From assembly GCA_003242085.1 (NCBI GenBank), contig QBML01000018.1:29725-93724 (forward strand): DNA of 64,000 nucleotides, in the 5' to 3' direction. The notes beneath the pieces are model-generated. The model was not told where the DNA came from. It made no database searches and saw only the letters and a list, made by a program, of their open reading frames with translations. Positions 1 to 8,062 of this stretch are shown piece by piece. Every line of letters starts with the position of its first letter. Within the stretch, counting starts at the first letter, position 1. A program made the position numbers and the translations under genes. The DNA comes from Pseudanabaena frigida. GTDB lineage: Bacteria > Cyanobacteriota > Cyanobacteriia > Pseudanabaenales > Pseudanabaenaceae.

Positions 1-372
1 GTTCATGCCTCGGCGACGAAGAGCATTCGCAGATGTAACTTTGCTAGTTTTCTCATTATTAAAAAAGTTGTCTTGAGTGAAAGTACGGAACTTTGGATAT
101 TCAGGTGCTTCAGGGGCAGGAATATTCAAAGCATTCAGTACCATAACCATGCTAGCTACCCCGCAAAAAGCTTGATTTTGCTGCGTGATAAAGTGAATAC
201 TTAAAGGGAAGTAATCAGTTCTATTCTCACTGTTAATTAATAACTTTTCCTCATCCACAGAGTTAAATGGAATTAAATTTGAGGGGAGTTCGAGGGTTTG
301 GGCAAGTGAACTAGAACCTGTAATCGACAAGCTCAGAATCAAAGCTTGGATAGTAATTGCAAAAAGTTTCAT
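1..372 (-). CDS. Phytochelatin synthase, N-terminal part (runs off window)
   Basis: Bacterial phytochelatin-synthase family (papain-like cysteine protease fold, as in Nostoc alr0975), which acts on glutathione and glutathione conjugates. The ATG at 372 opens MKLFAITIQ, followed by a secretion signal (about residues 1-25). The motif NQAFCGVASMVMVLNAL carries the expected catalytic Cys, followed by FTQDNFFNNEKT, typical of the family. The catalytic His and Asp should lie in the missing C-terminal half to the left of base 1. If the window has real sequence to its left, this may be the intact copy. The upstream TTG used by the ORF track is rejected because the signal peptide begins at the ATG. 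Confidence 0.85.
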   Translation of the reverse strand, partial: MKLFAITIQALILSLSITGSSSLAQTLELPSNLIPFNSVDEEKLLINSENRTDYFPLSIHFITQQNQAFCGVASMVMVLNALNIPAPEAPEYPKFRTFTQDNFFNNEKTSKVTSANALRRRGMN

Positions 373-471
373 ACACTTTATTTTGAACAATTAATCATTT
401 GGTGAAAAGTGAAAAGCTCGGCTACTGGTTTGAGGAAATCTTGCCAAGATTATATAGCTATAGACATTTCA

Positions 472-522
472 AAACCCAAGAGAGAGTTGCGGCGGTTCAC
501 GCCGCAACTCTCTCTTGGGTTT
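472..522. repeat. 23-bp perfect palindrome in the divergent region 373-726
   Basis: AAACCCAAGAGAGAGTTGCG pairs with its exact complement around a 5-base loop (GTTCA). Flanking bases (TATAGCTATAG on the left, TTTGTTTGTCCTT on the right) resemble the MITE-like family described at 11240, so this may be a diverged member. The 354-base gap between phytochelatin synthase and the FAD monooxygenase contains this, the dyad at 586 and presumably both divergent promoters. I see no gene in it. Confidence 0.8.
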
Positions 523-585
523 GGGGTTTGTTTGTCCTTAATAATTGGCTACCGCTATAAGTAGCTCAGCATAAATAAACTTAGA

Positions 586-620
586 AGTGTATGTCGCCCA
601 CATAGAGGGCAACATACACT
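586..620. repeat. 14-bp dyad with one mismatch upstream of FAD monooxygenase
   Basis: AGTGTATGTCGCCC and GGGCAACATACACT are inverted repeats around a 7-base spacer. The dyad ends about 105 bases before the next start codon, so it could be an operator or a weak hairpin. No regulator can be named. Confidence 0.5.
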
Positions 621-726
621 TGAGTCACTTAAATATGTTACATAAAATACAAAAAACTGGCAGATAAAGAAATATTGATTATGATTAGAACAATGCCAAA
701 TAAAACATAATCGAAAAGAGACATCA

Positions 727-1797
727 ATGGTTTCTACCAACAGCAAGATAGGTATTATCGGCGCAGGGACATCGGGGGCTTATCTTGCCAGTCTACTCAT
801 TCAAGAAGGATTTCAGGTTACTTTGTTTGAGAAAGCCCCAGTAGTCCGTACCGATGGATGTGGCATTCTGATCGTCCAATCGGGAATGAAAGCACTGCAT
901 GAGGGCAACCCCAAAATTACTCAAAAAATTATTGAAGCTGGTAATCCTGTTAAATTATTTGAGTTCCGTAATCTTAAGGGGGGATTCATCAATTCAGAAG
1001 CCGTTACCTATGCTGAAGACGAACTACCAGGAATGCTCGTTCACCGCAAGGCTATTTTAGAAGCAATTCTCGATACTTTACCCCCCGATCGGATTCAGTT
1101 TAATGCTCAATTGTCAGCCATCTCTCAAACCGATCGTAGCGCGATCGCCCATTTTAAAGATGGCAGTCAATGGGAAGGAGATTTAATTATTGGTGCAGAT
1201 GGGATTCTGTCTAAGGTGCGTCAGTCCGTCGTTCCCAATGTTGAGCTTAACTATCTAGGCGATCTCGTTTGGCGCGGAATTGTTGAAGATCGTAGCTTCT
1301 GTCCCGAAGGCAACTTCTTTGTTTATGTCCGTGGTCGCGGCATTTATGCGAACTTCTTTCATATTGACGATACTCACACCCATTGGGGATTCTTTATCGA
1401 AACTGAACAAACGGATGCTGAGAAGGGAATACTCCAGCCGACTAATACAACTATTCCTGCTCAAGAATTAGCGAAACTTCCTGAAGATGCCCGAAAGGTA
1501 ATTGAATCAACACCTTCAGAAACTATGATTTGTCGTTATTCCTACGATATCGATCCCTTACCAAAGTTATATGATGGTCGCGTGCTTTTAATTGGTGATG
1601 CGGCTCATGCAAAGAGTTCTACTCGTGCTAGAGGAATGACTTCAGGATGGGAAGATGGCTTGTTGCTAACGCAGTATCTCAAATCCAGTGCCAGTATTAC
1701 CGAGGCTCTTGAGAATTACCAGACCGAGAGATTACCGATTGTCCATGAATATCAACGCACCAGTCGCGAAGTAAGTCGAAAAATTGGTCGTCGTTAA
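727..1797 (+). CDS. FAD-dependent monooxygenase (group A, PHBH/UbiH-like)
   Basis: A 356-aa flavoprotein of the p-hydroxybenzoate-hydroxylase fold. It would use NAD(P)H and O2 to hydroxylate an unknown, probably aromatic or isoprenoid, substrate. The FAD-binding GAGTSG is at residues 11-16. The DG motif (GDLIIGADGILSKVR) lies near residue 155 and the second FAD motif (GRVLLIGDAAHA) near residue 290. No signal peptide or membrane segment is seen, so it is probably cytoplasmic. The ATG follows a weak GAGA. A DUF3598-like gene follows 82 bases downstream in the same direction, with a hairpin between them. The substrate cannot be read from the sequence. Confidence 0.88.
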   Translation: MVSTNSKIGIIGAGTSGAYLASLLIQEGFQVTLFEKAPVVRTDGCGILIVQSGMKALHEGNPKITQKIIEAGNPVKLFEFRNLKGGFINSEAVTYAEDELPGMLVHRKAILEAILDTLPPDRIQFNAQLSAISQTDRSAIAHFKDGSQWEGDLIIGADGILSKVRQSVVPNVELNYLGDLVWRGIVEDRSFCPEGNFFVYVRGRGIYANFFHIDDTHTHWGFFIETEQTDAEKGILQPTNTTIPAQELAKLPEDARKVIESTPSETMICRYSYDIDPLPKLYDGRVLLIGDAAHAKSSTRARGMTSGWEDGLLLTQYLKSSASITEALENYQTERLPIVHEYQRTSREVSRKIGRR

Positions 1798-1806
1798 CAG
1801 ATAGAT

Positions 1807-1837
1807 AGAGAATGCGCCCCTTCGGGGCGCATTCTCT
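1807..1837. terminator. GC-rich 14-bp hairpin after the monooxygenase
   Basis: AGAGAATGCGCCCC TTC GGGGCGCATTCTCT is a perfect stem. There is no clear T-run, so it may be a terminator or an RNA-stabilising hairpin. Confidence 0.6.
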
Positions 1838-1879
1838 CAAACCATAAAGGCAAAGTTGCTTAGGAAAAAGACAAATTAA

Positions 1880-2347
1880 ATGATTACAACCTCTGAAATT
1901 GCTCCAGATTTAGAACAAGTTCCTGAAATATTTACTCGTCATATTGGCACTTGGAAGGGCGAGTATATTAAAACTGATAAGCAGGGACATTTTTCGCGTA
2001 GCTTTGTCGGCAGCTTTACGATCGCGATCGCAGGTAATCAGTATCAACAGGTGAACAAGTATGAATACGTCGATGGTTCGCGCCTTCAGCTTGATTTTGA
2101 AGGATACTTTGAGGATCGGATTTTGAAAATGCGATCGAGTAGTTACTCTGACTTTGAGGCGATCGCATGGGATGCAGGTAAAGACTTAGTTTGCTTTCGG
2201 GCAAATAAGACTCAAGATGGTGCGCTCATTACGTTTATAGAAACAATGACTCTACTAAGCGAAAATCATCGCGTTCGTAGCACCCAAGCCTTTAAGGATG
2301 GTGTTTTTGATGGGATTTCCTTTATTGAGGAAATGCGGATTGCTTAA
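1880..2347 (+). CDS. DUF3598-like (calycin-type) hypothetical protein
   Basis: A 155-aa soluble protein without signal peptide. The pattern RHIGTWKGEY near residue 20, followed by alternating beta strands and the block LQLDFEGYFEDRILKM, resembles cyanobacterial DUF3598 proteins, which have a lipocalin-like beta-barrel. Proteins with such barrels often bind hydrophobic ligands, but no function is established for this one. It lies directly downstream of the FAD monooxygenase. A shared pathway, with the barrel holding the substrate or product, is conceivable but unproven. The assignment rests on motif memory, not a search. Confidence 0.65.
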   Translation: MITTSEIAPDLEQVPEIFTRHIGTWKGEYIKTDKQGHFSRSFVGSFTIAIAGNQYQQVNKYEYVDGSRLQLDFEGYFEDRILKMRSSSYSDFEAIAWDAGKDLVCFRANKTQDGALITFIETMTLLSENHRVRSTQAFKDGVFDGISFIEEMRIA

Positions 2348-2351
2348 CTAG

Positions 2352-2410
2352 AACCAACAGCAATTTTGAAAAGTGTTGCAAAGCAACACTTTTCAAAATT
2401 GCTGTTGGTT
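2352..2410. repeat. 28-bp perfect palindrome (GTGTTGC/GCAACAC family)
   Basis: AACCAACAGCAATTTTGAAA leads the left arm, which pairs perfectly over 28 bp around the loop AAA. The core AAGTGTTGC/GCAACACTT is shared with the palindromes at 21806 and 56078. It overlaps the 5' end of the longest version of the next ORF, so that ORF's apparent first 15 residues are hairpin sequence. Confidence 0.85.
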
Positions 2411-2464
2411 CAGCGATCAAAGATTGCTGGCATAATAGCGATATTGCGATCTATTGCCGAAACC

Positions 2465-4084
2465 TTGAATCAATCCTATTTTCAGTCTGAATATTTACTA
2501 TTTGACCCCACTACACCAGACCATGATGCAGTAAATATTGTCTTTGCTTTCCCAAATACTTACACCGTAGGAATTACCAGCTTAGGCTATCAAGGAGTGT
2601 GGGCAAACCTAGCCACCCGATCGCAAGTTAACGTTAGTCGTTGGTTTACCGATGCCCATGAGGATTTACCACGTCAGATTGAGATATTAGGATTCTCCTT
2701 TTCATGGGAACTTGATTACGTAAATATTCTTGCTGCTTTAAAAAAGTTTGATATTCCTATTGATACTTGCGATCGCACCGACGAACATCCATTAGTATTT
2801 GGTGGGGGGCCAGTTCTAACCGCCAATCCTGAACCCTTCGCAGCGTGGTTTGATATTGTTCTACTCGGTGATGGCGAAGAATTAATTGGGAACTTCCTCA
2901 AAGCTTATCAAGAAGTACGTCATGCTAGTCGTGAGGTCAAATTACGTCATTTAGCAAAACTAGATGGAATTTATATTCCCCAGTTCTATGCAGTTACCTA
3001 CGAATCCGATGAAGGCGCGATCGCCTCAATTCAACCCATTGATTCCGATATTCCCGCAATTATCCATAAGCAAACCTACAAGGGCAATACGCTATCAGCT
3101 TCCACAGTTGTGACCGAAAAAGCAGCATGGGAAAGCATCTTTATGGTGGAAGTGGTGCGGAGTTGTCCAGAGATGTGCCGCTTCTGCTTAGCGAGTTACT
3201 TAACACTTCCCTTTCGGACTGCTAGTTTGGAGACGAGTCTGATGCCTGCGATCGCGAAAGGACTAACTGTAACTAAGCGCTTAGGTTTACTCGGCGCATC
3301 AATTACCCAACATCCTGAATTTGATACTTTACTGGATCATCTCGCACAGCGGCAGTTTGATGATGTGCGCCTCAGTCTTGCGTCGGTGCGTACCAACACA
3401 CTGACAGAGAAATTAGCAAGAATTCTCTCTACCCGTGATAGTCGGTCTGTTACTATTGCGATCGAAAGCGGTTCTGAACGCTTGCGCGAAATTATTAATA
3501 AGAAATTGCATAATGATGAAATCAAGCAAGCGGCGATCAACGCTCAGGTAGGTGGTTTGAAATCATTAAAACTCTATGGCATGGCAGGTGTACCCATGGA
3601 AAATGATGACGATATCGAGCAAACCATCGAAATGCTAATTTCCCTACGTAAAATTGCGCCAAAATTAAAAATCACCTTTGGTTGCAGTACCTTCGTTCCG
3701 AAATCCCATACACCTTGGCAATGGCAAGGTGTCAGTACAACCGCTGAGAAGAAAATGCAATATTTCCGTAAAAAGCTATTACCAAAAGGGATAGATTTTC
3801 GTCCTGAGAGTTACAAAGATTCACTTGTGCAAGCGCTCATTTCTAGAGGCGATCGCCGTTTGACTAAGTTATTGATTCTGGCTTGCAGCTACAGCGATGG
3901 CGATGTCCCCAGCGATGGTTCCTACAAACGTGCCTTTAAGGAATTACGCGGACAGTTGCCACCATTAGCTTGGTATGTGCATGAAGATTGGAATGTTAAT
4001 CAAGTTCTACCTTGGCAACACCTTCGCAGTGCTTTACCTGTAGAGACATTGATCAAACATCGCGAAACTTCTTTCGCCCATTAA
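2465..4084 (+). CDS. B12-binding-type radical SAM protein
   Basis: A radical S-adenosylmethionine enzyme. It has an N-terminal cobalamin-binding-like Rossmann region (FAFPNTYTVGITSLGYQ through FGGGPVLTANPEPFA and LGDGEELI), then the cluster motif SCPEMCRFC (CxxxCxxC, binding 4Fe-4S and SAM), then a TIM-barrel core. The family is common in cyanobacteria; the substrate is unknown. The open frame begins at a TTG at 2366, but residues up to about 15 are encoded by a palindrome. Similarity to the family seems to begin around YFQSEYLLF, so I prefer the TTG at 2465 (a TTG at 2444 is also possible). No good ribosome-binding site supports any of the three. It converges on a transporter gene. Confidence 0.82.
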   Translation: MNQSYFQSEYLLFDPTTPDHDAVNIVFAFPNTYTVGITSLGYQGVWANLATRSQVNVSRWFTDAHEDLPRQIEILGFSFSWELDYVNILAALKKFDIPIDTCDRTDEHPLVFGGGPVLTANPEPFAAWFDIVLLGDGEELIGNFLKAYQEVRHASREVKLRHLAKLDGIYIPQFYAVTYESDEGAIASIQPIDSDIPAIIHKQTYKGNTLSASTVVTEKAAWESIFMVEVVRSCPEMCRFCLASYLTLPFRTASLETSLMPAIAKGLTVTKRLGLLGASITQHPEFDTLLDHLAQRQFDDVRLSLASVRTNTLTEKLARILSTRDSRSVTIAIESGSERLREIINKKLHNDEIKQAAINAQVGGLKSLKLYGMAGVPMENDDDIEQTIEMLISLRKIAPKLKITFGCSTFVPKSHTPWQWQGVSTTAEKKMQYFRKKLLPKGIDFRPESYKDSLVQALISRGDRRLTKLLILACSYSDGDVPSDGSYKRAFKELRGQLPPLAWYVHEDWNVNQVLPWQHLRSALPVETLIKHRETSFAH

Positions 4085-4088
4085 AACC

Positions 4089-4113
4089 AGAGGCGGCACT
4101 TAGTGCTGCCTCT
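4089..4113. terminator. Bidirectional hairpin between convergent genes
   Basis: AGAGGCGGCAC TTA GTGCTGCCTCT has one mismatch. It fills the 33-base gap between the radical SAM and transporter stop codons and probably terminates both. Confidence 0.65.
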
Positions 4114-4117
4114 ATTA

Positions 4118-5599
4118 CTAGGATTGCTCGTTTTGTAGTCTCCTTCTTTCTGCTAGACGCATTAAGATTTCCGTATGCACTTCGCGAGTGATGGGATAGA
4201 AATATGCCAAGGCTAAGCCAATAATTAAAGCGATCGTTGGCAGAGGGCCGATCGCTACTCTGATCGCAAATAGAGCTGAATCAGGTTGTACAGGTAGGGG
4301 CTGACAGGGAACGCTCTCTTTAAATTTTGCCCATGACAGACCTAGACCCAGCAAAAATAGACCGCCTGCTAGCCCAAACTTTTGCAATAACACCATGAAG
4401 GCGTAGAATATCCCTTCGCGGCGTTGTCCTGTCTCTAATTCATCGAGATCGGTGACATCGGGAATCATCGACCAAGGAATCAGATACGCCGTAGAAACTC
4501 CAGCACCTGCCATAATTGCAAGTATATAGAGCATTACAACTTGTCCTGGTTGCAAGAAAAACAAACCTGCTTGGGCAATAATCCAAATACCTGACCCCAT
4601 AAAGTAAGCGGCTTTTTTGCCAAATCTATTGCTGATAGCACTCCATACCGATAGCATGACTAGAGCTGTACCCTGAACGGCGATCGTGACGAGAATGAAG
4701 TCATTCTCTTGCATCTTCATCCAATTTACGACGAAATAGGGAATGATCGAGGCAGTAATTTGCAAGGCTAGCCACGAACAGAAATAGATACCAATCACAA
4801 AGAGAAAGGGACGATTGCTGAAGACTACCTTTAGCTGTTCCCCAAAGCTCATCTCTTCAGGAGTTGCATCGAGGGAGGCGTTATGGAGGCGATGACGATC
4901 GCCTGCGATCGCTCTCTTCTTAATTCCCCATACGCACCAATATATCGAGACACAAGAAATAAAAGCGCAGACTGCACCCAGCACAATATATTGCGTGCCA
5001 CCAGCATTGCAGCTACCCGTCTGCCTTGCAGGATCTTTAAAAAAGGCAAAGATTAGCTGAGCAATAAACAGAGAGAGAATACTGCCGCCAATTGAGAAGG
5101 TAAAACGGAAAGTGTTGAGACTTGTCCGTTCGTTATAATCTTGTGTAATTTCGGGGGTAAGCGCTGTATAGGGAAGGTTAACAGCGGTGAAGAAGGTATT
5201 AAAAACGATGCCGACAACTGCGTAATACCAAAAGAGAACCGTCTTATCGGTACTAGGTACTAGCCACTGGGCAAAAAATGACAAGCCAAAGGGAATCGCG
5301 GCATACAGCATCCAAGGCAGTCGTCTTCCCATTTTTGAGTTAGTGCGATCGCTTAGGACACCGATAATGGGATCGTTGATCGCATCAAAGATTTTGCCAA
5401 TTAATAAAACTAGTCCTGCAAGGGCTGGCTCAAGTCCTGCAACATTAGTAAAGAAGAATAATAGAAAAAATGAGAGCAGGTTGGTCGTGATCGCAGTACC
5501 GAGATCGCCTGCACCATACGCCATTTTTTCACCAAAAGTTAGTTTGGTTTGAGTGAGGTCATACTGGGATGTATCTAAGGAATTCTCAGAATTACTCAT
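4118..5599 (-). CDS. GPH-type (MelB-like) MFS sugar/cation symporter
   Basis: A 493-aa polytopic membrane protein with about 12 hydrophobic segments. The opening block (LTFGEKMAYGAGDLGTAITTNLL), the loop DAINDPIIGVLSDRTNSKMGRRLPWML after the second helix and the PYTALTPEITQDYNERTSL block are hallmarks of the glycoside-pentoside-hexuronide:cation symporter family. It should move a sugar or related solute with Na+ or H+ across the cytoplasmic membrane; the substrate is not deducible. It is transcribed divergently from the thioredoxin gene at 5747. Confidence 0.87.
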   Translation of the reverse strand: MSNSENSLDTSQYDLTQTKLTFGEKMAYGAGDLGTAITTNLLSFFLLFFFTNVAGLEPALAGLVLLIGKIFDAINDPIIGVLSDRTNSKMGRRLPWMLYAAIPFGLSFFAQWLVPSTDKTVLFWYYAVVGIVFNTFFTAVNLPYTALTPEITQDYNERTSLNTFRFTFSIGGSILSLFIAQLIFAFFKDPARQTGSCNAGGTQYIVLGAVCAFISCVSIYWCVWGIKKRAIAGDRHRLHNASLDATPEEMSFGEQLKVVFSNRPFLFVIGIYFCSWLALQITASIIPYFVVNWMKMQENDFILVTIAVQGTALVMLSVWSAISNRFGKKAAYFMGSGIWIIAQAGLFFLQPGQVVMLYILAIMAGAGVSTAYLIPWSMIPDVTDLDELETGQRREGIFYAFMVLLQKFGLAGGLFLLGLGLSWAKFKESVPCQPLPVQPDSALFAIRVAIGPLPTIALIIGLALAYFYPITREVHTEILMRLAERRRLQNEQS

Positions 5600-5627
5600 A
5601 GTTTAATTGCATAATTTCAATTTTAAA

Positions 5628-5670
5628 TTATGAGAGAGGCTTACCCTGTAGGTAAGCCTCTCTCTCATAA
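5628..5670. repeat. Hairpin in the divergent MFS/TxlA intergenic region
   Basis: TTATGAGAGAGGCTTACC pairs with GGTAAGCCTCTCTCTCATAA, with a 2-base bulge. It lies between two divergent starts, so it is not a 3' terminator of either gene. It may be a palindromic repeat or an operator. Confidence 0.6.
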
Positions 5671-5746
5671 CTCGTTTAGAATTGCTTTAGCATAATGCAA
5701 ACCTTGCTCGTCATAATGAGAATAGTAATTTTCGTAAGTTATTGTT

Positions 5747-6319
5747 ATGAATCCAGAAAGTCCAATTAGTCCCACACCTACTACTTCTAATCAGCTGCGA
5801 AATTTATTAGTAGCGATCGCCGCAATCCTATTGACTACAGCCCTATTTTTTGGCTTTCAGGCACAGCAAAGTAGCACCTCACTGGATGCAGTGGCAGCGG
5901 CAGCAGTTCCCATTGATGAGGCTTTGGCAAATAGCAAACCAACCACGATCGAGTTTTATGCAGATTGGTGTACTAGTTGTCAGTCAATGGCGGCAGATAA
6001 CTTGTCTCTTGAAAAGGAATATAGCGATCGCATGAATTTTGTGATGCTCAATGTGGACAATACTAAGTGGTTGCCAGAGGTAACTAAATATCGCGTTGAT
6101 GGCATTCCTAGATTTATTTTTTTAGACCGCGAGAATAAGTTGATTGGTGATACTACAGGTGCAATTCCTCGCGAAATTATGGCAGCAAATATTGATGCGG
6201 CGATCGGCGATCTACCTTTGCCTCACAATAGCGTGAGTAGCGATCGCACATCACCTGTGTCCGAAGCCAAAGCAGCAGACATTTCTCAACCAAGAGATCA
6301 CAGCAAAAAGCCAGCATAG
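5747..6319 (+). CDS. txlA: TxlA/HCF164-like membrane-anchored thioredoxin
   Basis: A 190-aa protein with one N-terminal membrane anchor (about residues 19-40) and a thioredoxin fold. The redox motif is FYADWCTSCQSM (WCxxC, near residue 75). The cis-Pro region is VDGIPRFIFLD and the C-terminal tail is low-complexity. This matches cyanobacterial TxlA and plant HCF164, which pass reducing power to proteins on the lumenal or periplasmic face and assist cytochrome b6f and cytochrome c assembly. A CcdA and a second TlpA-like protein lie 10 kb away in the same unit and could be partners. That link is inference. Confidence 0.85.
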   Translation: MNPESPISPTPTTSNQLRNLLVAIAAILLTTALFFGFQAQQSSTSLDAVAAAAVPIDEALANSKPTTIEFYADWCTSCQSMAADNLSLEKEYSDRMNFVMLNVDNTKWLPEVTKYRVDGIPRFIFLDRENKLIGDTTGAIPREIMAANIDAAIGDLPLPHNSVSSDRTSPVSEAKAADISQPRDHSKKPA

Positions 6320-6327
6320 CCAAGAAT

Positions 6328-6374
6328 CATGAAAGACGAGAGGCGGTGCTTTGCACCGCCTCTCGTCTTTCATG
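6328..6374. terminator. 22-bp perfect palindrome between convergent genes
   Basis: The left arm begins CATGAAAGACGAGAGGCGG and pairs perfectly around a TTT loop. It sits between the thioredoxin and beta-lactamase-fold stops and can act in both directions. Its core GGCGGTGC/GCACCGCC recurs in the palindrome at 63742. Confidence 0.75.
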
Positions 6375-6382
6375 GTCTATTT

Positions 6383-7894
6383 TTAAGGTTGGTTTTGGCG
6401 GGTAAGCTCTTGCGAATTATTTAAACTGGGCGCTGCACTTGGACTGGCATTAGGTAGAGGTAGTTGAATGTTTTCAATGACACTCGTACCACGACGATTA
6501 TTAGAATTTGGAGAGTCCGACGCATCGTTAGACGTTGTGTTAGCTGGGCTAGAGCTATTAGTTGTCGGTAAATTACCTCCATTCAGAAAATAGTCATAAG
6601 TTACCCGCGAGATTTGACGAATCAACTCATTAGCACGTTGATCGTTATCTGGACGCTTAACCATTACGGCGATCGCATAGCGCTTACCATTGGGCATATC
6701 AACAATTCCTGCATCACCAACTGCCGAGCCAATATCCCCTGTTTTATGAATAATTCTTGCATCTTCGCCAATTCCCTTAGGTAAGAGTGTGTTGGTCACA
6801 GGGCGGCGCATGATGTCCATAAAGCGATCGCGACTGCGGGGCTCGATCAATTTACCCTTATCCAACATTGCTAATAACGACACCATATCTTGAGTACTAA
6901 TTTTATTAGTTCCCTCAAGATCGGGCAGTTGGCTATTAACTACGATGTTATTGAGTCCCCAGGATTTAAAGCGTTGATTAAGAGCGGCAAATCCTCCTAA
7001 TCGCTTGATAATCATATTGGTCGCAGTATTATCGCTGACCACGATCATTTGCGTTGCTGTTTCCAAAGCCGAGATTTTTGTGCCTGTTGGTAAAAGCTGC
7101 AACTCACCTGCTTCACCAACTTTGACATCGGCAGTCATCTCTAGCTGCTCATCAAGCTTGATTTTCCCTGCATCCACATCTTGAAAAAAAGCAACCAGAA
7201 TTGGGGATTTAATTGTACTAGCCGCAGAGATCGGTTGATTTGCGCCAATTTGTACATATGCTCCCGAGTCGAGATCGACCACCATCATTTGCATGGCGAG
7301 ATCTTTTTCTTTGGCAGCTAATTCTTTAATCTTGCTGAGTAAAGGTGTGGCTTCGGTCTTTAGCTCAAGAGGAATGATATCTTGACTGGTTTTATTGTTT
7401 TCTTCTTTGGCAAGTACTTCTGGGATCACGGTCTTGGCGCGAATTGATTGCTGGTTTTGCCAAAAGGAGATCGCTGTCCCTGCGATTACACTCAGACCGA
7501 TCCCCGCGATCGCCAGTCGTAGAACTTGCCAACCCAAAGACTTAACAGGGGACTTCGTTGGGAGCGATCGACTATTGGGAGATTTTCGACGATTTCTTGG
7601 ATCAGGGCGTTGCTCGGGACGAGCTTCGATTCTGCCTTGACGATTTGGCAAAGGCTTAACTTTGTTCTCCAAAGAACGGCTTTCAAATCGCGGATCGATT
7701 ATTGGTTCTGGAGAGCGCGAAGCCTCAGACGATCGGAGAAGGCGAGGTTGAGTTTTGGAGTCAGAAACAATAGGACGGAGCAAACTATCATTAGTGCTTG
7801 TCACAGCCTTGGTACGACGCTCGCGCAACTTATTTAAACGTGCTTCTCGGCTTTTTTCGGTAGCGTCAGGCGATGAAAAGTTTCTTGGTTCCAC
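6383..7894 (-). CDS. Membrane-anchored class A beta-lactamase-fold serine hydrolase
   Basis: A 503-aa protein. Residues 1-115 are basic, Arg/Pro/Ser-rich and probably disordered. A single transmembrane segment spans about 125-145. The catalytic domain has STIK (226-229, nucleophile Ser and Lys), SDN (287-289), an ELEG-like region (DLEGTNK) and KTG (384-386). The last 65 residues are a Ser/Asn/Pro-rich tail. All class A active-site landmarks are present, so acyl-serine chemistry on a beta-lactam or peptidoglycan peptide is plausible. The long cytoplasmic tail and low-complexity C-terminus are unlike secreted resistance enzymes, and a cell-wall role is equally likely. It is followed on the minus strand only by a hairpin. 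Confidence 0.85.
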   Translation of the reverse strand: MEPRNFSSPDATEKSREARLNKLRERRTKAVTSTNDSLLRPIVSDSKTQPRLLRSSEASRSPEPIIDPRFESRSLENKVKPLPNRQGRIEARPEQRPDPRNRRKSPNSRSLPTKSPVKSLGWQVLRLAIAGIGLSVIAGTAISFWQNQQSIRAKTVIPEVLAKEENNKTSQDIIPLELKTEATPLLSKIKELAAKEKDLAMQMMVVDLDSGAYVQIGANQPISAASTIKSPILVAFFQDVDAGKIKLDEQLEMTADVKVGEAGELQLLPTGTKISALETATQMIVVSDNTATNMIIKRLGGFAALNQRFKSWGLNNIVVNSQLPDLEGTNKISTQDMVSLLAMLDKGKLIEPRSRDRFMDIMRRPVTNTLLPKGIGEDARIIHKTGDIGSAVGDAGIVDMPNGKRYAIAVMVKRPDNDQRANELIRQISRVTYDYFLNGGNLPTTNSSSPANTTSNDASDSPNSNNRRGTSVIENIQLPLPNASPSAAPSLNNSQELTRQNQP

Positions 7895-7972
7895 TGCTAT
7901 TTATAACTCCGATACAAAAATGTCTCTACTAACCAATTAACTAGCTAGGCGCAATTAAATATAAAGCCCAAG

Positions 7973-8007
7973 AACCTGTGCAGACCACTGCGCAGTCTGC
8001 ACAGGTT
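7973..8007. terminator. Hairpin after trmJ (minus strand)
   Basis: AACCTGTGCAGAC/GTCTGCACAGGTT is a 13-bp stem. It lies between the trmJ stop and the start of the beta-lactamase-fold gene, both on the minus strand, so it probably ends the trmJ transcript. Confidence 0.65.
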
Positions 8008-8062
8008 TTAATCTGGTTTTTTAATTATGCCGAGGTACTTAACTATTTGCGAGTGAAAATAG

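Noticed and set aside
555-746. 63-aa minus-strand ORF in the divergent promoter region
   Set aside because: It overlaps the start of the FAD monooxygenase and a dyad, and its Cys/Phe-rich composition looks non-coding.
6383-7894. Acquired antibiotic-resistance gene
   Set aside because: Membrane anchor, disordered tails and chromosomal context do not support it; only the fold and catalytic motifs are shared.
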